A stretch of 64,000 bases of DNA from DASYPQ01 sp041488095 (lineage in GTDB: Bacteria; Planctomycetota; UBA1135; GCA-002686595): assembly GCA_041488095.1 (NCBI GenBank), contig JBGPOP010000004.1, positions 1-64,000 on the forward strand, read 5' to 3'. Shown piece by piece: positions 1 through 9,758 of the stretch. How positions within the stretch are numbered: position 1 is the first letter of the stretch; each line of letters begins with the position of its first letter. Below the pieces are notes generated by a model. The model worked only from the letters and a program-made list of their open reading frames with translations, did no database searches and was not told the DNA's origin. Position numbers and translations under genes: made by a program.

Positions 1-1996
1 GCACACCCTTCCACAGGATCAGCCCGGTGCCGCGCGTGCCCCCGTAGAGAGGCATCGTCGCGCGCGGCCCGACCGGGCGCTGCCAGGCATTCGCGTCGTC
101 GCCGCCCTCGAAGTGGCACGAGCCGCACGAGTTGTTGAAGTTGCCCGAGGTCTGCGGGCGGGACGCGTCCTCGAACAGCTCCTCGCCGCGCCGCTCGGAG
201 CGCGTGAACGCGTCGGGGCCTGTGTGGGTGGGAATCTGGTTCTTGAGCCGGTGAAGGGTCCCGGTCGCCCAGTCGACACGCAGCACCGAGAGCGTCCGCG
301 TCGCCTCGTTCAGGATGTAGAGCCGCGCATCGTCGTTGTTCGGCGTCGTGGTGTCGGGGGCGAGCGCCATGCCAAGGGGCAGGTCGCCCATCGGCGTCGT
401 CGTGTCGAGCGGCGCGCGGGGCACGAAGCCGTGCCGCGGCGGGAAGACGCACTGCAGCTCCATGCTGCTCCCGGTCAACTTGTACAGGAACACGTCCTCC
501 GAGCCGCGATTCAGGAGCAGCGCGTGGTCGCCTGCGGGGCTGAAGAGCACGCGCGAGGGATGCCCGGCGCGATACCCCATCTTGTTCGCGCCGAAGCCTT
601 GCGTGCCGATGACGAAACGCAGGCCCGTGCTGTAGGTCTTCTCTCCCGTCCCGGGGTGCGTGATCAGCGCCTGCGCGAGGCCGACGAAACCGTCGTAGCT
701 CGGCACGCCCGGAATCGGCAGGCTGGCCGTGTTGCCCACCATCGGGATGGTGAAGCGCGGCCTGAGGAGGAGCGCTCCGGCCGAGGTTCCCGGGCCGGTC
801 TCCTCGACCTGGCCGATCAGGACCACGCCCGTGTCACCCGGCTGCATCCCGTCGACGACGAACGTGGCGCTGCCGCCCAGCAAGGGTGAACCGAGACCAC
901 CGAGGGTGACGATGTTGCCGGCGCTGCTGCGCTTGGCACGCCCGTAGGGAACGTACTCGGCCGGGTTCGGCGGGTCGGACAGCTCGTGGTGCAGGCGGTT
1001 CGACGCGTCGCCGCTCGCCCCGAAGGAGTTCAGGACCGTATCGATCAGGGTCAACGCGGGGTACACACGATTGGCGAACGCGCCGGGCAGCGCCGGGCCG
1101 AAATTGAAGTTGACGTCATGATCGACGTTGTGGAGCAGGTGCGGAACGAGGGCGCGGGTACCGTCCGGCGAGAGGGCGATGTCCTCGAGGAAGCGCGGCT
1201 TGCCCTGGCTCTTGATCACCTGGACCAGAACGGGGTTGAAGACCGGGTCGAACGGATAGTCGTCGACCTTGATCTTGCCGCCCAGAACGACCGAGATCGG
1301 AAGGCCGCTCGCGTCCAGGGTGAGGTCCAGGTACGAGATGAACGGCGACTTGTCGTGCGTGACGTAGAGTCGCCGGCTGTCGGAGCGGATGACGAATCCG
1401 CGAGGCTCGTCGAGGTCGGCGATGCCGTCGCGGTTGGAGTCGACGTCGGCGATCGTGAACGGCGGGGGGATGTCGTTGACGTTGCGGAGATACTGGAACG
1501 AGGCCATCTGGGACAGACTCGCGGTGTCGTAGAACTTGACCGTCCCGGAACGGAAGCCGCTGACCGCGAAGTAGGCCCCGTTCGGCGCCACCGCCACGCC
1601 GTAGGGTTCGACGCCGACGTTCGTCAGGGTCGTCGTGACCGCATGAGACGCGGTGCTGATCACGCTGAGCGAGCCGCGCAGCTCGGTGCCGCTGAAGGGC
1701 GTGACGAAGTTGACGTCGAGCGGCACGGTGCCGCGCTGGTTGGCGACGAACACTCGCGAGCCGTCCGCGCTGAAGGCGAGGGAGCGAGGATGGACGCCGA
1801 CCGGGATCTCGGCCACGAGCGTCGAGGTCGGAACGTCGATCACCGCGACGGTCCCGTTGTCGCGGTTGCAGACCCACACGCGGTCGGGGTTGCCGGGCTG
1901 GACGGCGACCGAGGAGACCTGCGCGTGCTGGGCGAGGGCGGGCGCGGAGAGGAGGGCCGTCGTCCCGAGGAGAGAGAGGAGGGGGAAGGAGTTCAT
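1..1996 (-). CDS. Secreted YVTN beta-propeller protein with heme c motif, 3' end outside window
   Basis: The frame is open from ATG 1996 to the left edge, giving 665 codons without a stop; the C-terminus lies outside the window. The first 22 residues form a signal peptide ending in APALAQ. Residues of about 25-100 carry surface-layer/YVTN propeller features (WVCNRDNGTVAVID, then HPRSLAFSADGSRVFVANQ). Near residue 624 there is a CGSCH motif (bases 113-127), the covalent heme-binding signature of cytochrome c and of MauG/di-heme peroxidase-like proteins. Known proteins with a propeller followed by CXXCH act in the periplasm, often in electron transfer or metal handling; the substrate here cannot be told. 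No clear Shine-Dalgarno precedes the ATG. The missing end could hold a second heme motif, which would favour a di-heme enzyme. Confidence 0.8.
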   Translation of the reverse strand, partial: MNSFPLLSLLGTTALLSAPALAQHAQVSSVAVQPGNPDRVWVCNRDNGTVAVIDVPTSTLVAEIPVGVHPRSLAFSADGSRVFVANQRGTVPLDVNFVTPFSGTELRGSLSVISTASHAVTTTLTNVGVEPYGVAVAPNGAYFAVSGFRSGTVKFYDTASLSQMASFQYLRNVNDIPPPFTIADVDSNRDGIADLDEPRGFVIRSDSRRLYVTHDKSPFISYLDLTLDASGLPISVVLGGKIKVDDYPFDPVFNPVLVQVIKSQGKPRFLEDIALSPDGTRALVPHLLHNVDHDVNFNFGPALPGAFANRVYPALTLIDTVLNSFGASGDASNRLHHELSDPPNPAEYVPYGRAKRSSAGNIVTLGGLGSPLLGGSATFVVDGMQPGDTGVVLIGQVEETGPGTSAGALLLRPRFTIPMVGNTASLPIPGVPSYDGFVGLAQALITHPGTGEKTYSTGLRFVIGTQGFGANKMGYRAGHPSRVLFSPAGDHALLLNRGSEDVFLYKLTGSSMELQCVFPPRHGFVPRAPLDTTTPMGDLPLGMALAPDTTTPNNDDARLYILNEATRTLSVLRVDWATGTLHRLKNQIPTHTGPDAFTRSERRGEELFEDASRPQTSGNFNNSCGSCHFEGGDDANAWQRPVGPRATMPLYGGTRGTGLILWKGV

Positions 1997-2153
1997 GAGC
2001 TGTGTCGACAAGGGAGACGCTGGGGAGGTGACGATCCTCCGCGGCCGTCCGACGAGCATAACTTGATTCTCGAGGAGCTGCCCAGGGGCCGAATGGCGTA
2101 GCCTGGCCGCGACGGCCGGGCGGTCACCCGGTTCGCGCAGCCCGCTCCGCCGC

Positions 2154-2753
2154 TCAGATTGCGGCGTAGTTCCCGGGGAAGATCTCGCGCTCTACGGCCT
2201 CGATCACGGCGTGGATGACCTTGATGTGGATCTCCTGGATACGGTCCGAGGTGGTCGCGAGCGGCACGACGATGGGGATGTCGACCAGGCCCCTGGCCTT
2301 GCCGCCGCCCCGGCCGAGCAGGCCGACGGTCAGGATGCCCTTCGCGTGCGCGACCTGGAGCGCGCGCAAGATGTTCTTCGAGTCGCCGCTCGTCGACAGG
2401 GCGACGAGGAGATCGCCCTTCTTGCCGTAGGCCTCCACCGAGCGCGCGAAGACCTCGTCGTAGCCGAAGTCGTTCGCGATGCAGGAGAGCTGGCTCGGGT
2501 CGGAGAAGGCGATCGCAGGGAGCGCCGAGCGGTTCTTGCGGAAGCGGCCGGTCCATTCCTCGGCGAAGTGCATCGCGTCGCACAGACTCCCGCCGTTTCC
2601 GCAGGACATGAGCAGGCCGCCGCCCCTCAACGTCTTTACGGCCGCCTGGACGAAGCCGCGCACGTTCTCGAGGCAAGCGGGATCCGCGAGGAATGCTGCC
2701 AGCACGCTGGAGGCCTCCTCGAACGCGGCGCGAACGGGATCCCTCGGGCTCAT
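2154..2753 (-). CDS. gmhA: Phosphoheptose isomerase (SIS domain)
   Basis: Predicted to isomerise sedoheptulose 7-phosphate to D-glycero-D-manno-heptose 7-phosphate, the first step of ADP-heptose synthesis for lipopolysaccharide core. The 199-residue product has the family length. Seen directly: SCGNGGSLCDAMHFAEEW near residue 50, LSTSGDSKNI in the SIS phosphosugar site, and DRIQEIHIKVIH near the end, which carries the histidine of the E. coli active site. ATG 2753 is preferred over the upstream in-frame TTG 2789 because it aligns with the family N-terminus. A CACAAT hexamer lies 7 nt upstream with no Shine-Dalgarno, so the mRNA may be leaderless. The gene is divergent from the metal-binding protein gene that follows. 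Confidence 0.93.
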   Translation of the reverse strand: MSPRDPVRAAFEEASSVLAAFLADPACLENVRGFVQAAVKTLRGGGLLMSCGNGGSLCDAMHFAEEWTGRFRKNRSALPAIAFSDPSQLSCIANDFGYDEVFARSVEAYGKKGDLLVALSTSGDSKNILRALQVAHAKGILTVGLLGRGGGKARGLVDIPIVVPLATTSDRIQEIHIKVIHAVIEAVEREIFPGNYAAI

Positions 2754-2820
2754 GGAGGGGATTGTGGCCGGGCGGATCACGCGCGACAACTCTTCGACCG
2801 GGACGCGCGGGAAACGGATC

Positions 2821-2851
2821 TTGACGGGATCGGCCCGACCCTGGTTATCCT
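2821..2851 (+). promoter_or_regulatory. Possible sigma-70 promoter for the metal-binding protein
   Basis: TTGACG (2821-2826) and TATCCT (2846-2851) are separated by 19 nt, slightly longer than the ideal 17. If used, transcription would start near 2858, just before the hydrophobic in-frame extension of the HMA-domain gene. Confidence 0.35.
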
Positions 2852-3043
2852 CTCGATCAGGCGATCGGCCGGCACACGATAAAGATCCTCCCCCTGGCAG
2901 CGCTCGGCCTCGCGGGTCTCGCCCTCGCGTTCGTCGCCCTGCGCGCCCCGGCGCGGGACTACGTCGCTCCCACGGCGAAGGACATCGAGGCGCACCGGCC
3001 GGCCCCGCAGGCTCTGACCGGCGAGATCCCGCCGGGCTGCGTC

Positions 3044-3250
3044 GTGCGCACGATCGAGGTGAAGGGAATGTGCTGCACGGGTTGCACGGGGAAACTCTAT
3101 GAGAGGCTCAAGGAGAAGCCCGGCTTCGTGGCGGCCGCGGTCAATTTCGAGGCAGGCCTCGCGCAGGTCGTGATCCCGAAGGACGCCGATCCGGAGGCGT
3201 TCGTCGCCGCGCTGCGGTTCGAGAAGTACGACGCGAAGCTGCGGCCGTAG
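3044..3250 (+). CDS. Heavy-metal-associated (HMA) domain protein
   Basis: A 68-residue product from GTG 3044 that is essentially one HMA domain of CopZ/MerP size. Its motif is GMCCTGCTGKL; the usual site is GMxCxxC, and here a Cys precedes the CxxC-type pair (CCTGC). These domains bind Cu(I), Zn or Hg and pass it to partners. The same frame is open upstream to about 2825 and encodes a hydrophobic stretch (LAALGLAGLALAFVALRAP) and a spacer, as if the protein were membrane-anchored, but no ATG, GTG or TTG occurs there. The true start is either GTG 3044, which has no visible Shine-Dalgarno, or a non-canonical codon such as ATA 2879. Confidence 0.7.
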   Translation: MRTIEVKGMCCTGCTGKLYERLKEKPGFVAAAVNFEAGLAQVVIPKDADPEAFVAALRFEKYDAKLRP

Positions 3251-3345
3251 GGGATTCGACCCGTTCGGCTCGCCCGCGGGCACGCCCGCGGCCCAGTCGC
3301 GCGCTGCGGCTCCGATCCCGGACTCGGGCCCCCGATCCGGGGACT

Positions 3346-4653
<1,308 letters not shown>

Positions 4654-4723
4654 ACTCCCGCAGTGTAGCGGGCCTGCCGGCGCGAGAGCAGGTCGGCGGT
4701 GGAGCGCTGGATCGAACCTGCGT

Positions 4724-5230
4724 CTACATGGCGAGCGGAGGGTCCACGCCCTCTTCGCCCTTGGCTTCCATGAGCCGGAAGAGCAGGCTCGCCTGGCGAC
4801 GACGCAGCGTGCCGAGCTTCTGGAAGGAGGTCTGCTCCAGAGCCTTCTGCTCGTCGGTCTGCGGGTGGCCGCCCCAGGCGGCGATCTCGCGCTCGGTCTC
4901 GGTCTTCACACGCGCGATCTCGGCGAGCACATCGTTCAACCCGTGCTCCAGGGTGTGCGCCTCGCCGTCGACGGGGGCCGAGGGTTGCACCGGGGCGTCC
5001 TTCTCGTCGCGCGCGACCTCCTTCTCGACGCGATCCAGACGCTCGTCCATGCGCTCGAGCACCTGGGCGAGCCGCGAGAGCGTTCCGGCCAGCTCCGTCG
5101 CGGCCTCCGGCCCGATCCCGTGGCGCATGCGCCGGTGGGGGGTGATGCCGCGCGCGTCGAAGGTTTCGCCGCACTCGGGACATTCGATGGGCCTGGGGAA
5201 CCGGCCCGGGGTGACTTGCGCGTCGGACAT
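4724..5230 (-). CDS. Small protein with C2H2-type zinc finger and coiled coil
   Basis: A 168-residue protein of unknown role. Residues 17-38 contain CPECGETFDARGITPHRRM ending in His, a C-X2-C-X11-H-X4-H arrangement like a single C2H2 zinc finger. The rest is charged and helical, with a heptad-like stretch (LSRLAQVLERMDERLDRVEKE, about residues 52-72) and a second helical region (IARVKTETEREIAAW). The fold could place a nucleic-acid or protein-binding finger on a coiled-coil dimer. ATG 5230 was chosen over an upstream TTG (5245). GGAG on the minus strand lies about 20 nt upstream, too far to be decisive. No neighbour suggests a function. Confidence 0.7.
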   Translation of the reverse strand: MSDAQVTPGRFPRPIECPECGETFDARGITPHRRMRHGIGPEAATELAGTLSRLAQVLERMDERLDRVEKEVARDEKDAPVQPSAPVDGEAHTLEHGLNDVLAEIARVKTETEREIAAWGGHPQTDEQKALEQTSFQKLGTLRRRQASLLFRLMEAKGEEGVDPPLAM

Positions 5231-5339
5231 GGCTCTCGTGCGCAACGTCTCCTATCGTCGGGGGGCGCTCCCGGACTGAAGCGTTCGCTCGAGCGCCCGC
5301 CCGGCGATTCCGCCGGAGGGACCCGCAGGCGAGGGCAAC

Positions 5340-5834
5340 ATGAAAAGGACCGATCCGCTTCGGAAACTCGTGCTCGATCTGCTCCGGGGGGGCGGGGCGC
5401 ACGCGCGCGCCGAGGAGGCCCTGACGAATTTCCGGCCCTCCTTGCGAGGCGCGAAGCCTCGGGGTTCGCCGCACACCCCCTGGGAGATCCTCGAGCACAT
5501 GCGGATCGCCCATTGGGACCTCCTTCAGTACAGCCGGGTGCCCGGCTTCCGCTCGCCGAAGTGGCCCGAGGGCTACTGGCCGGCGACGTCCGCTCCGCCC
5601 GATTCACGCGCGTGGGCTCGCAGCGCGCGCGCGTTCCTCGCCGACCGTCGCGCGCTCATGCGTCTCGCGGCCGATCCGAGGCGCGACCTGCTCGTACCCT
5701 TGCGCCACGCGCCCGAAGCGACGCTGCTCCTCGAGCTGTTCCTGGCGGCGAGCCACAACAGCTACCACCTCGGGCAGCTCGTGCTGCTGCTCAGGATGAT
5801 GGAGAAGAGAGGAGCCGGGAAGCGGCGCGCCTAG
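5340..5834 (+). CDS. DinB-like four-helix bundle protein
   Basis: A 164-residue protein of the DinB/DUF664-type superfamily. These are four-helix bundles that bind a divalent metal through three histidines; many are thiol (bacillithiol or mycothiol) transferases or damage-induced proteins of unknown chemistry. Visible histidines are in the first helix (PWEILEHMRIAHWDLLQYS, about 41-59) and in the fourth (AASHNSYHLGQLVLLLRMM, about 137-155); the NSYHLGQ signature is typical. The 3' end overlaps the convergent hemB stop by a few bases (5831-5834). The exact reaction cannot be inferred. Confidence 0.8.
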   Translation: MKRTDPLRKLVLDLLRGGGAHARAEEALTNFRPSLRGAKPRGSPHTPWEILEHMRIAHWDLLQYSRVPGFRSPKWPEGYWPATSAPPDSRAWARSARAFLADRRALMRLAADPRRDLLVPLRHAPEATLLLELFLAASHNSYHLGQLVLLLRMMEKRGAGKRRA

Positions 5835-6880
5835 CGCAGCGTCTTCGCCATCTCCCGTGCGTAGTACGTCAGGATGAAGTCCGCCCCCGCGCGCTTGATG
5901 CACGTCAGCGACTCCGTCATCACCCGCTGCTCGTCGATCCACTTCTTCGCCGCCGCAGCCTTGATCATCGCGTACTCGCCGCTGACCTGGTAGGCGCACA
6001 GCGGCACGCCGAAGCGCTCGCGCACCCGCCGGACGATGTCGAGGCAGGGCATCGCGGGCTTCACCATGATTATGTCGGCGCCCTGCTTCAGGTCGAGCTC
6101 CACCTCGCGGATCGCTTCGTCGCTGTTCGCGGGGTCCATCTGGTACGTGTTCCGGTCCCCGAACGCCGGCGCCGAGTCGGCCGCGTCGCGGAACGGCCCG
6201 TAGAACGCGCTCGCGTACTTGGCTGCGTAGGCGAGGATCGCGACGTTCAGGTGCCCGGCCTCGTCGAGCGCGGCTCGGATCGAGCCGACCTGCCCGTCCA
6301 TCATCCCGCTCGGCGCGATCACCTGCGCACCGGCGTCGGCCAGCGACGAGGCCTGCAGCTCCAGGTTCTCGAGCGTCGCGTCGTTGTCGACGTCCCCCTC
6401 GGGCGTCAGCACGCCGCAGTGGCCGTGGTCGGTGTACTCGCAGAAGCACAGGTCGGCGATCCGCAGGAGCGACGGCGCGGCGCTCGCGATGCGCTCCAGC
6501 GCGCGCTGCACGATGCCCTCGGGCGACCAGGCCAGCCTTCCCTCCGCGTCCTTCTTGTCCGGCACCCCGAAGAGGATCACGGCCGGGATCCCGAGCTGCT
6601 CCGCCTCGCGGCAGGTCTCGGACAGGCGGTCGACCGACTCGCGATGGACGCCCGGCATCGACGTCACCGCGGATCGCACGCCCTTGCCCTCGACGACGAA
6701 CAGCGGCAGCACGAGGTCGTCCTTCGTGACCTGCGTCTCGCGCACGAGCCGGCGCAGCGCCGGATGCGATCGCAGGCGGCGCGGGCGCTGCACGAGGAAC
6801 TCGGGCGGCAGCGGCGGCGGCTCCTCGCCCGGGCCCGGGGTCATCGCCTGGCCCATGCCGGTCGTGGGGGAGTAGCTCAT
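5831..6880 (-). CDS. hemB: Delta-aminolevulinic acid dehydratase (porphobilinogen synthase)
   Basis: Condenses two 5-aminolevulinates to porphobilinogen in the cytoplasm. The 349-residue product has the zinc cysteine cluster CFCEYTDHGHCG, and both Schiff-base lysine regions are intact: YAAKYASAFYGPFRDAADS and IIMVKPAMPCLDIV. APSGMMDGQVGSIRAALD is also typical. The start is ATG 6880, whose ATGA overlaps the hemD stop, indicating translational coupling. It is the last gene of the seven-gene heme operon and runs convergently into the DinB-like gene. Confidence 0.96.
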   Translation of the reverse strand: MSYSPTTGMGQAMTPGPGEEPPPLPPEFLVQRPRRLRSHPALRRLVRETQVTKDDLVLPLFVVEGKGVRSAVTSMPGVHRESVDRLSETCREAEQLGIPAVILFGVPDKKDAEGRLAWSPEGIVQRALERIASAAPSLLRIADLCFCEYTDHGHCGVLTPEGDVDNDATLENLELQASSLADAGAQVIAPSGMMDGQVGSIRAALDEAGHLNVAILAYAAKYASAFYGPFRDAADSAPAFGDRNTYQMDPANSDEAIREVELDLKQGADIIMVKPAMPCLDIVRRVRERFGVPLCAYQVSGEYAMIKAAAAKKWIDEQRVMTESLTCIKRAGADFILTYYAREMAKTLR

Positions 6881-7587
6881 GGCGGTGTCTCGAGATCGAG
6901 GTGCGCGAGGACGAAGCCCAAGGCTTCGGGGGTCGGTTGCGGAAGGGAGATCGTATCGAAGAAACGCGCCTCTGTCTCCTGCAGCAGCGCGTCGAAGGTC
7001 GTGCGGCCGATCGCGATCGCGATCCGCCGCTGGCTCTCGCCGACGCGCTCGTGCCAGGCCCGGACAGCCGATGGGCTGGCGAAGAACACGGCCTCGGCCG
7101 GTGGCAGCGGTTCCCCGCCCTCGACGGCGTGAGTCGTGTACGCGAGCGGGTCTTCGACCTCGAGCCCACCTTCGCGCAGCGCCCGCGCGAAGTCGTCGGA
7201 AAGGTTTCCGCGCGGCCACAGGATGCGGGCACCCTGCGGGGATCGCGCCAGGAGAGCGCGGACGAGAGTGGATGCGTCCGCAGCCGGCTCGAGGCCGAGC
7301 TTCAGGCCGAGCGCCACGGCGCGTTCAGCTGTGCGCTCGCCGACGGCCGCGAGGGAGGCCGAGCGCAGGTCCGGGCGCGAGGCGAGCGCCAACTCGAGGA
7401 AGGGGAGCGCGCTGGCGCTGGTGAGGCAGATCCAGTCGCATGCGCCCGCGCGCAGGCTCGCGGACGCGAAGGGCCTGGGCTCGATCCGGAGCAGCGCCGC
7501 CTCGATCGCCTCCCATCCGGCGGAGCGCGCAGCCTGCGCGTAGTCGGCGAGTCGCTCGGCGGGGCCGGTGACGAGCACGCGCTTCAT
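6877..7587 (-). CDS. hemD: Uroporphyrinogen-III synthase
   Basis: Cyclises hydroxymethylbilane with ring-D inversion to uroporphyrinogen III. The 236-residue length fits. Sequence conservation in this family is low; here the call rests on the N-terminus MKRVLVTGPAERLADYA, the internal CLTSASALPFLELAL and VFFASPSAVRAW segments (the usual 'TS.na' and 'F.SpsaV' motifs), and position between hemC and hemB. The ATG overlaps the hemC stop by four bases (ATGA), and its own stop overlaps the hemB start in the same way. Confidence 0.9.
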   Translation of the reverse strand: MKRVLVTGPAERLADYAQAARSAGWEAIEAALLRIEPRPFASASLRAGACDWICLTSASALPFLELALASRPDLRSASLAAVGERTAERAVALGLKLGLEPAADASTLVRALLARSPQGARILWPRGNLSDDFARALREGGLEVEDPLAYTTHAVEGGEPLPPAEAVFFASPSAVRAWHERVGESQRRIAIAIGRTTFDALLQETEARFFDTISLPQPTPEALGFVLAHLDLETPP

Positions 7588-8504
7588 CGCAAGCGCGCCG
7601 CCTCGACGAGCTTCGCCGCCCCGCGCGCGGCCAGGTCCTCGGCCAGGCTCCGCCCGATCCTCTCCGCCTCGCCGATCGGGCCCGAACGGTCGCCCTCGAT
7701 GCTCTGCGCCCCGTCCGCGGCAAGGACGCAGGCGCGGATCGAGATCGCGTTCTCGACCGCTCGCGCCCGCGCGCCGATCGGGGCGTTGCAGCCGCCGTGC
7801 AGGGCGTGCAGCAAGGCCCGCTCGGCCAACGCCTCGGCCCAGGTCTCGCGGTCCGTGATCGCCGAGAGGACCCGGGCGACCCGATCGTCGTCCGTGCGGC
7901 AGGTCAGGCCGACGATGCCCTGGCCGACGGCGGGCAGGAAGCGCGGCGGCCCCAGGATCTCGGCGATGCGCTCCGAGTATCCGAGCCGCTCGAGCCCGGC
8001 GCATGCCATGACGAGGGCCTCGGCCTCGCCGAGCTCGAGCTTCTCGAGGCGTGTGTCGACATTGCCTCGGATTGCAGCGATCTCCAGGTCGGGTCTCGCG
8101 CGCTTCAACATCGCCACGCGTCGCGCCGATCCCGTGGCAACGCGTGCGCGCGGCGGAAGATCCGCGAGCGTCTTCCCGTCCCGCGATACCAGCGCATCCT
8201 CGGCGCTCCCGCGCGCGAGCGTTCCTCCGAGCACGAGGCCGACCGGAAAGCTCGTGGTCATGTCCTTCAGGCTGTGCACGCCCGCGTCCGCCTCGCCCTC
8301 GAGGACGGCTCGGTCGATCTCCGCGGTGAAGACCCCGATGCGTCCGAGGCTGGCGAGGTCGAGGCGGCCGTCGCGGTCACCCGTGGAGTGGATGATCTTC
8401 AGCTCCACGGCGGCCTCGGGGTGCGCGATGCGCAGCAGGCGCCGCACCGCCTCGGCCTGCCACAGCGCGAGCGGGCTCCCGCGCGTCGCGAGAACGATCT
8501 TCAC
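7584..8504 (-). CDS. hemC: Porphobilinogen deaminase (hydroxymethylbilane synthase)
   Basis: Polymerises four porphobilinogens into hydroxymethylbilane using a dipyrromethane cofactor. The 306-residue product shows the start LATRGSPLALWQAEAV, the catalytic-Asp region DAGVHSLKDMTT, the arginine-rich ATGSARRVAML segment and the cofactor cysteine in LHGGCNAPIGA. Start ATG 8504 overlaps the hemA stop (ATGA). Confidence 0.97.
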   Translation of the reverse strand: MKIVLATRGSPLALWQAEAVRRLLRIAHPEAAVELKIIHSTGDRDGRLDLASLGRIGVFTAEIDRAVLEGEADAGVHSLKDMTTSFPVGLVLGGTLARGSAEDALVSRDGKTLADLPPRARVATGSARRVAMLKRARPDLEIAAIRGNVDTRLEKLELGEAEALVMACAGLERLGYSERIAEILGPPRFLPAVGQGIVGLTCRTDDDRVARVLSAITDRETWAEALAERALLHALHGGCNAPIGARARAVENAISIRACVLAADGAQSIEGDRSGPIGEAERIGRSLAEDLAARGAAKLVEAARLR

Positions 8505-9754
8505 GGACGCTCTCCGGACGAGAGGCTCTCCAGGAAACGCTGGTACTCGCGGTCGAGCGCCTCCTCCGAGCTCGTCGCCCGCGCACCCGCCTTCATCTGA
8601 TCGAGCGCGACGTCGAGCAGCCGCCGCGAGAGCTCGTGCGCGATCTGGAGGTCCTTCTTGTCGCTGCGCGCGCCCGCCACCGAATCGAGCACCGCGTCGC
8701 GCACGGTCTCGAAGCGCTCGCGCATCGCCGCGATCGCCGGCGTGAAGGAGGCGTAGGCGCGCAGCGCGAGGAACTTGTGCAGCTCGGAGACCAGGATCTC
8801 GGCCGAGCCCTCGATCGCCTCGGCGCGGCCCTCGCGGTTCTCCCGGACGACCCTCTGGAGGTCGTCGAGGTCGTAGAGCAGGACGTTCGGGAGCCGCGCG
8901 AGCAGTTCATCGATCGCGCGCGGCACGGAGAGGTCGAGCGCGAGCAGCGGTCGGTCGCGCTTCCGCAAGGCGCGCGGATCGAAAGCCTCGGCATCGAGCT
9001 GCACCGCGGTCCCCTCCACGCAGGTGACCACGATGTCCGCCTCCGCCGCGAGGGCGCGGACGTCCTCGAGCCCGAACGCGCGCCCGCCGAGCTCGGCCGC
9101 CGCCTCCTGGGCCCGCTCGAGCGTGCGGTTGGCGAAGGTGAGCGCCCGGAGCCCGCGGTCGACGAGGTGACGCGCGACCAGGATGCCGGTCTCGCCCGCG
9201 CCGACGACGAGCGCGCGGCAGCCGTCGAAGCGCCCGAAGGCGTGCGCCGCGACGTCGACCGCGACGCGCGCGACCGAGAGGGTGCCCTGGCCGACCTCGG
9301 TCTCGCTGCGCACGCGCTTGCCGACGTGCAGAGCCTGCTGGAGCAGCGGCTTGAGCGTCGGCCCGAGTGTCCGCGCCAGCTGCGCGGCCTCGAGACCGCG
9401 CTTCATCTGTCCCAGCACCTCGCTCTCGCCGACGACCACGCTGTCGAGCCCGCCGGCCACGCGGAAGACGTGGATCAGCGCCTGGACGCCGCGCCAGACG
9501 TAGATCTGCCCGTCCGGAAGGTTGCGGAAGATCTGCGCGCGCACGCCCGGCACGAGATCCGTGCCGGGATCGCCGACGACGAGCGCTTCCGTGCGGTTGC
9601 AAGTCGAAAGGACGAAGGCCTCCTTCACTCCTTCGATTCCCGCCATCGCCACGAGGCACGCGGGAAGGTCGGCCTGGCTGACCACGTAGCGCTCGCGAAC
9701 CTGGAGGGGCGCGGTGCGGTGCGAGGTGCCGACGAGGGTCAGGCCGAGGTCCAT
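8501..9754 (-). CDS. hemA: Glutamyl-tRNA reductase
   Basis: NADPH-dependent reduction of glutamyl-tRNA to glutamate-1-semialdehyde, the committed step of the C5 route. The 417-residue protein has GTSHRTAPLQVRER at the N-terminus, the nucleophilic cysteine in LSTCNRTEAL, a Rossmann motif LVVGAGETG and a C-terminal dimerisation helix region. Its presence with hemL shows 5-aminolevulinate is made from tRNA-Glu, not from glycine. ATG 9754 lies 4 nt past the stop of the membrane protein gene before it, consistent with operon coupling. Confidence 0.97.
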   Translation of the reverse strand: MDLGLTLVGTSHRTAPLQVRERYVVSQADLPACLVAMAGIEGVKEAFVLSTCNRTEALVVGDPGTDLVPGVRAQIFRNLPDGQIYVWRGVQALIHVFRVAGGLDSVVVGESEVLGQMKRGLEAAQLARTLGPTLKPLLQQALHVGKRVRSETEVGQGTLSVARVAVDVAAHAFGRFDGCRALVVGAGETGILVARHLVDRGLRALTFANRTLERAQEAAAELGGRAFGLEDVRALAAEADIVVTCVEGTAVQLDAEAFDPRALRKRDRPLLALDLSVPRAIDELLARLPNVLLYDLDDLQRVVRENREGRAEAIEGSAEILVSELHKFLALRAYASFTPAIAAMRERFETVRDAVLDSVAGARSDKKDLQIAHELSRRLLDVALDQMKAGARATSSEEALDREYQRFLESLSSGERP

Positions 9755-9758
9755 GCGG

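Noticed and set aside
4865..7132. A long open frame of about 755 codons on the plus strand
   Set aside because: It lies antisense to the C2H2 protein and hemB, is Arg/Ala-rich, has no recognisable domain, and reflects high-GC third positions.
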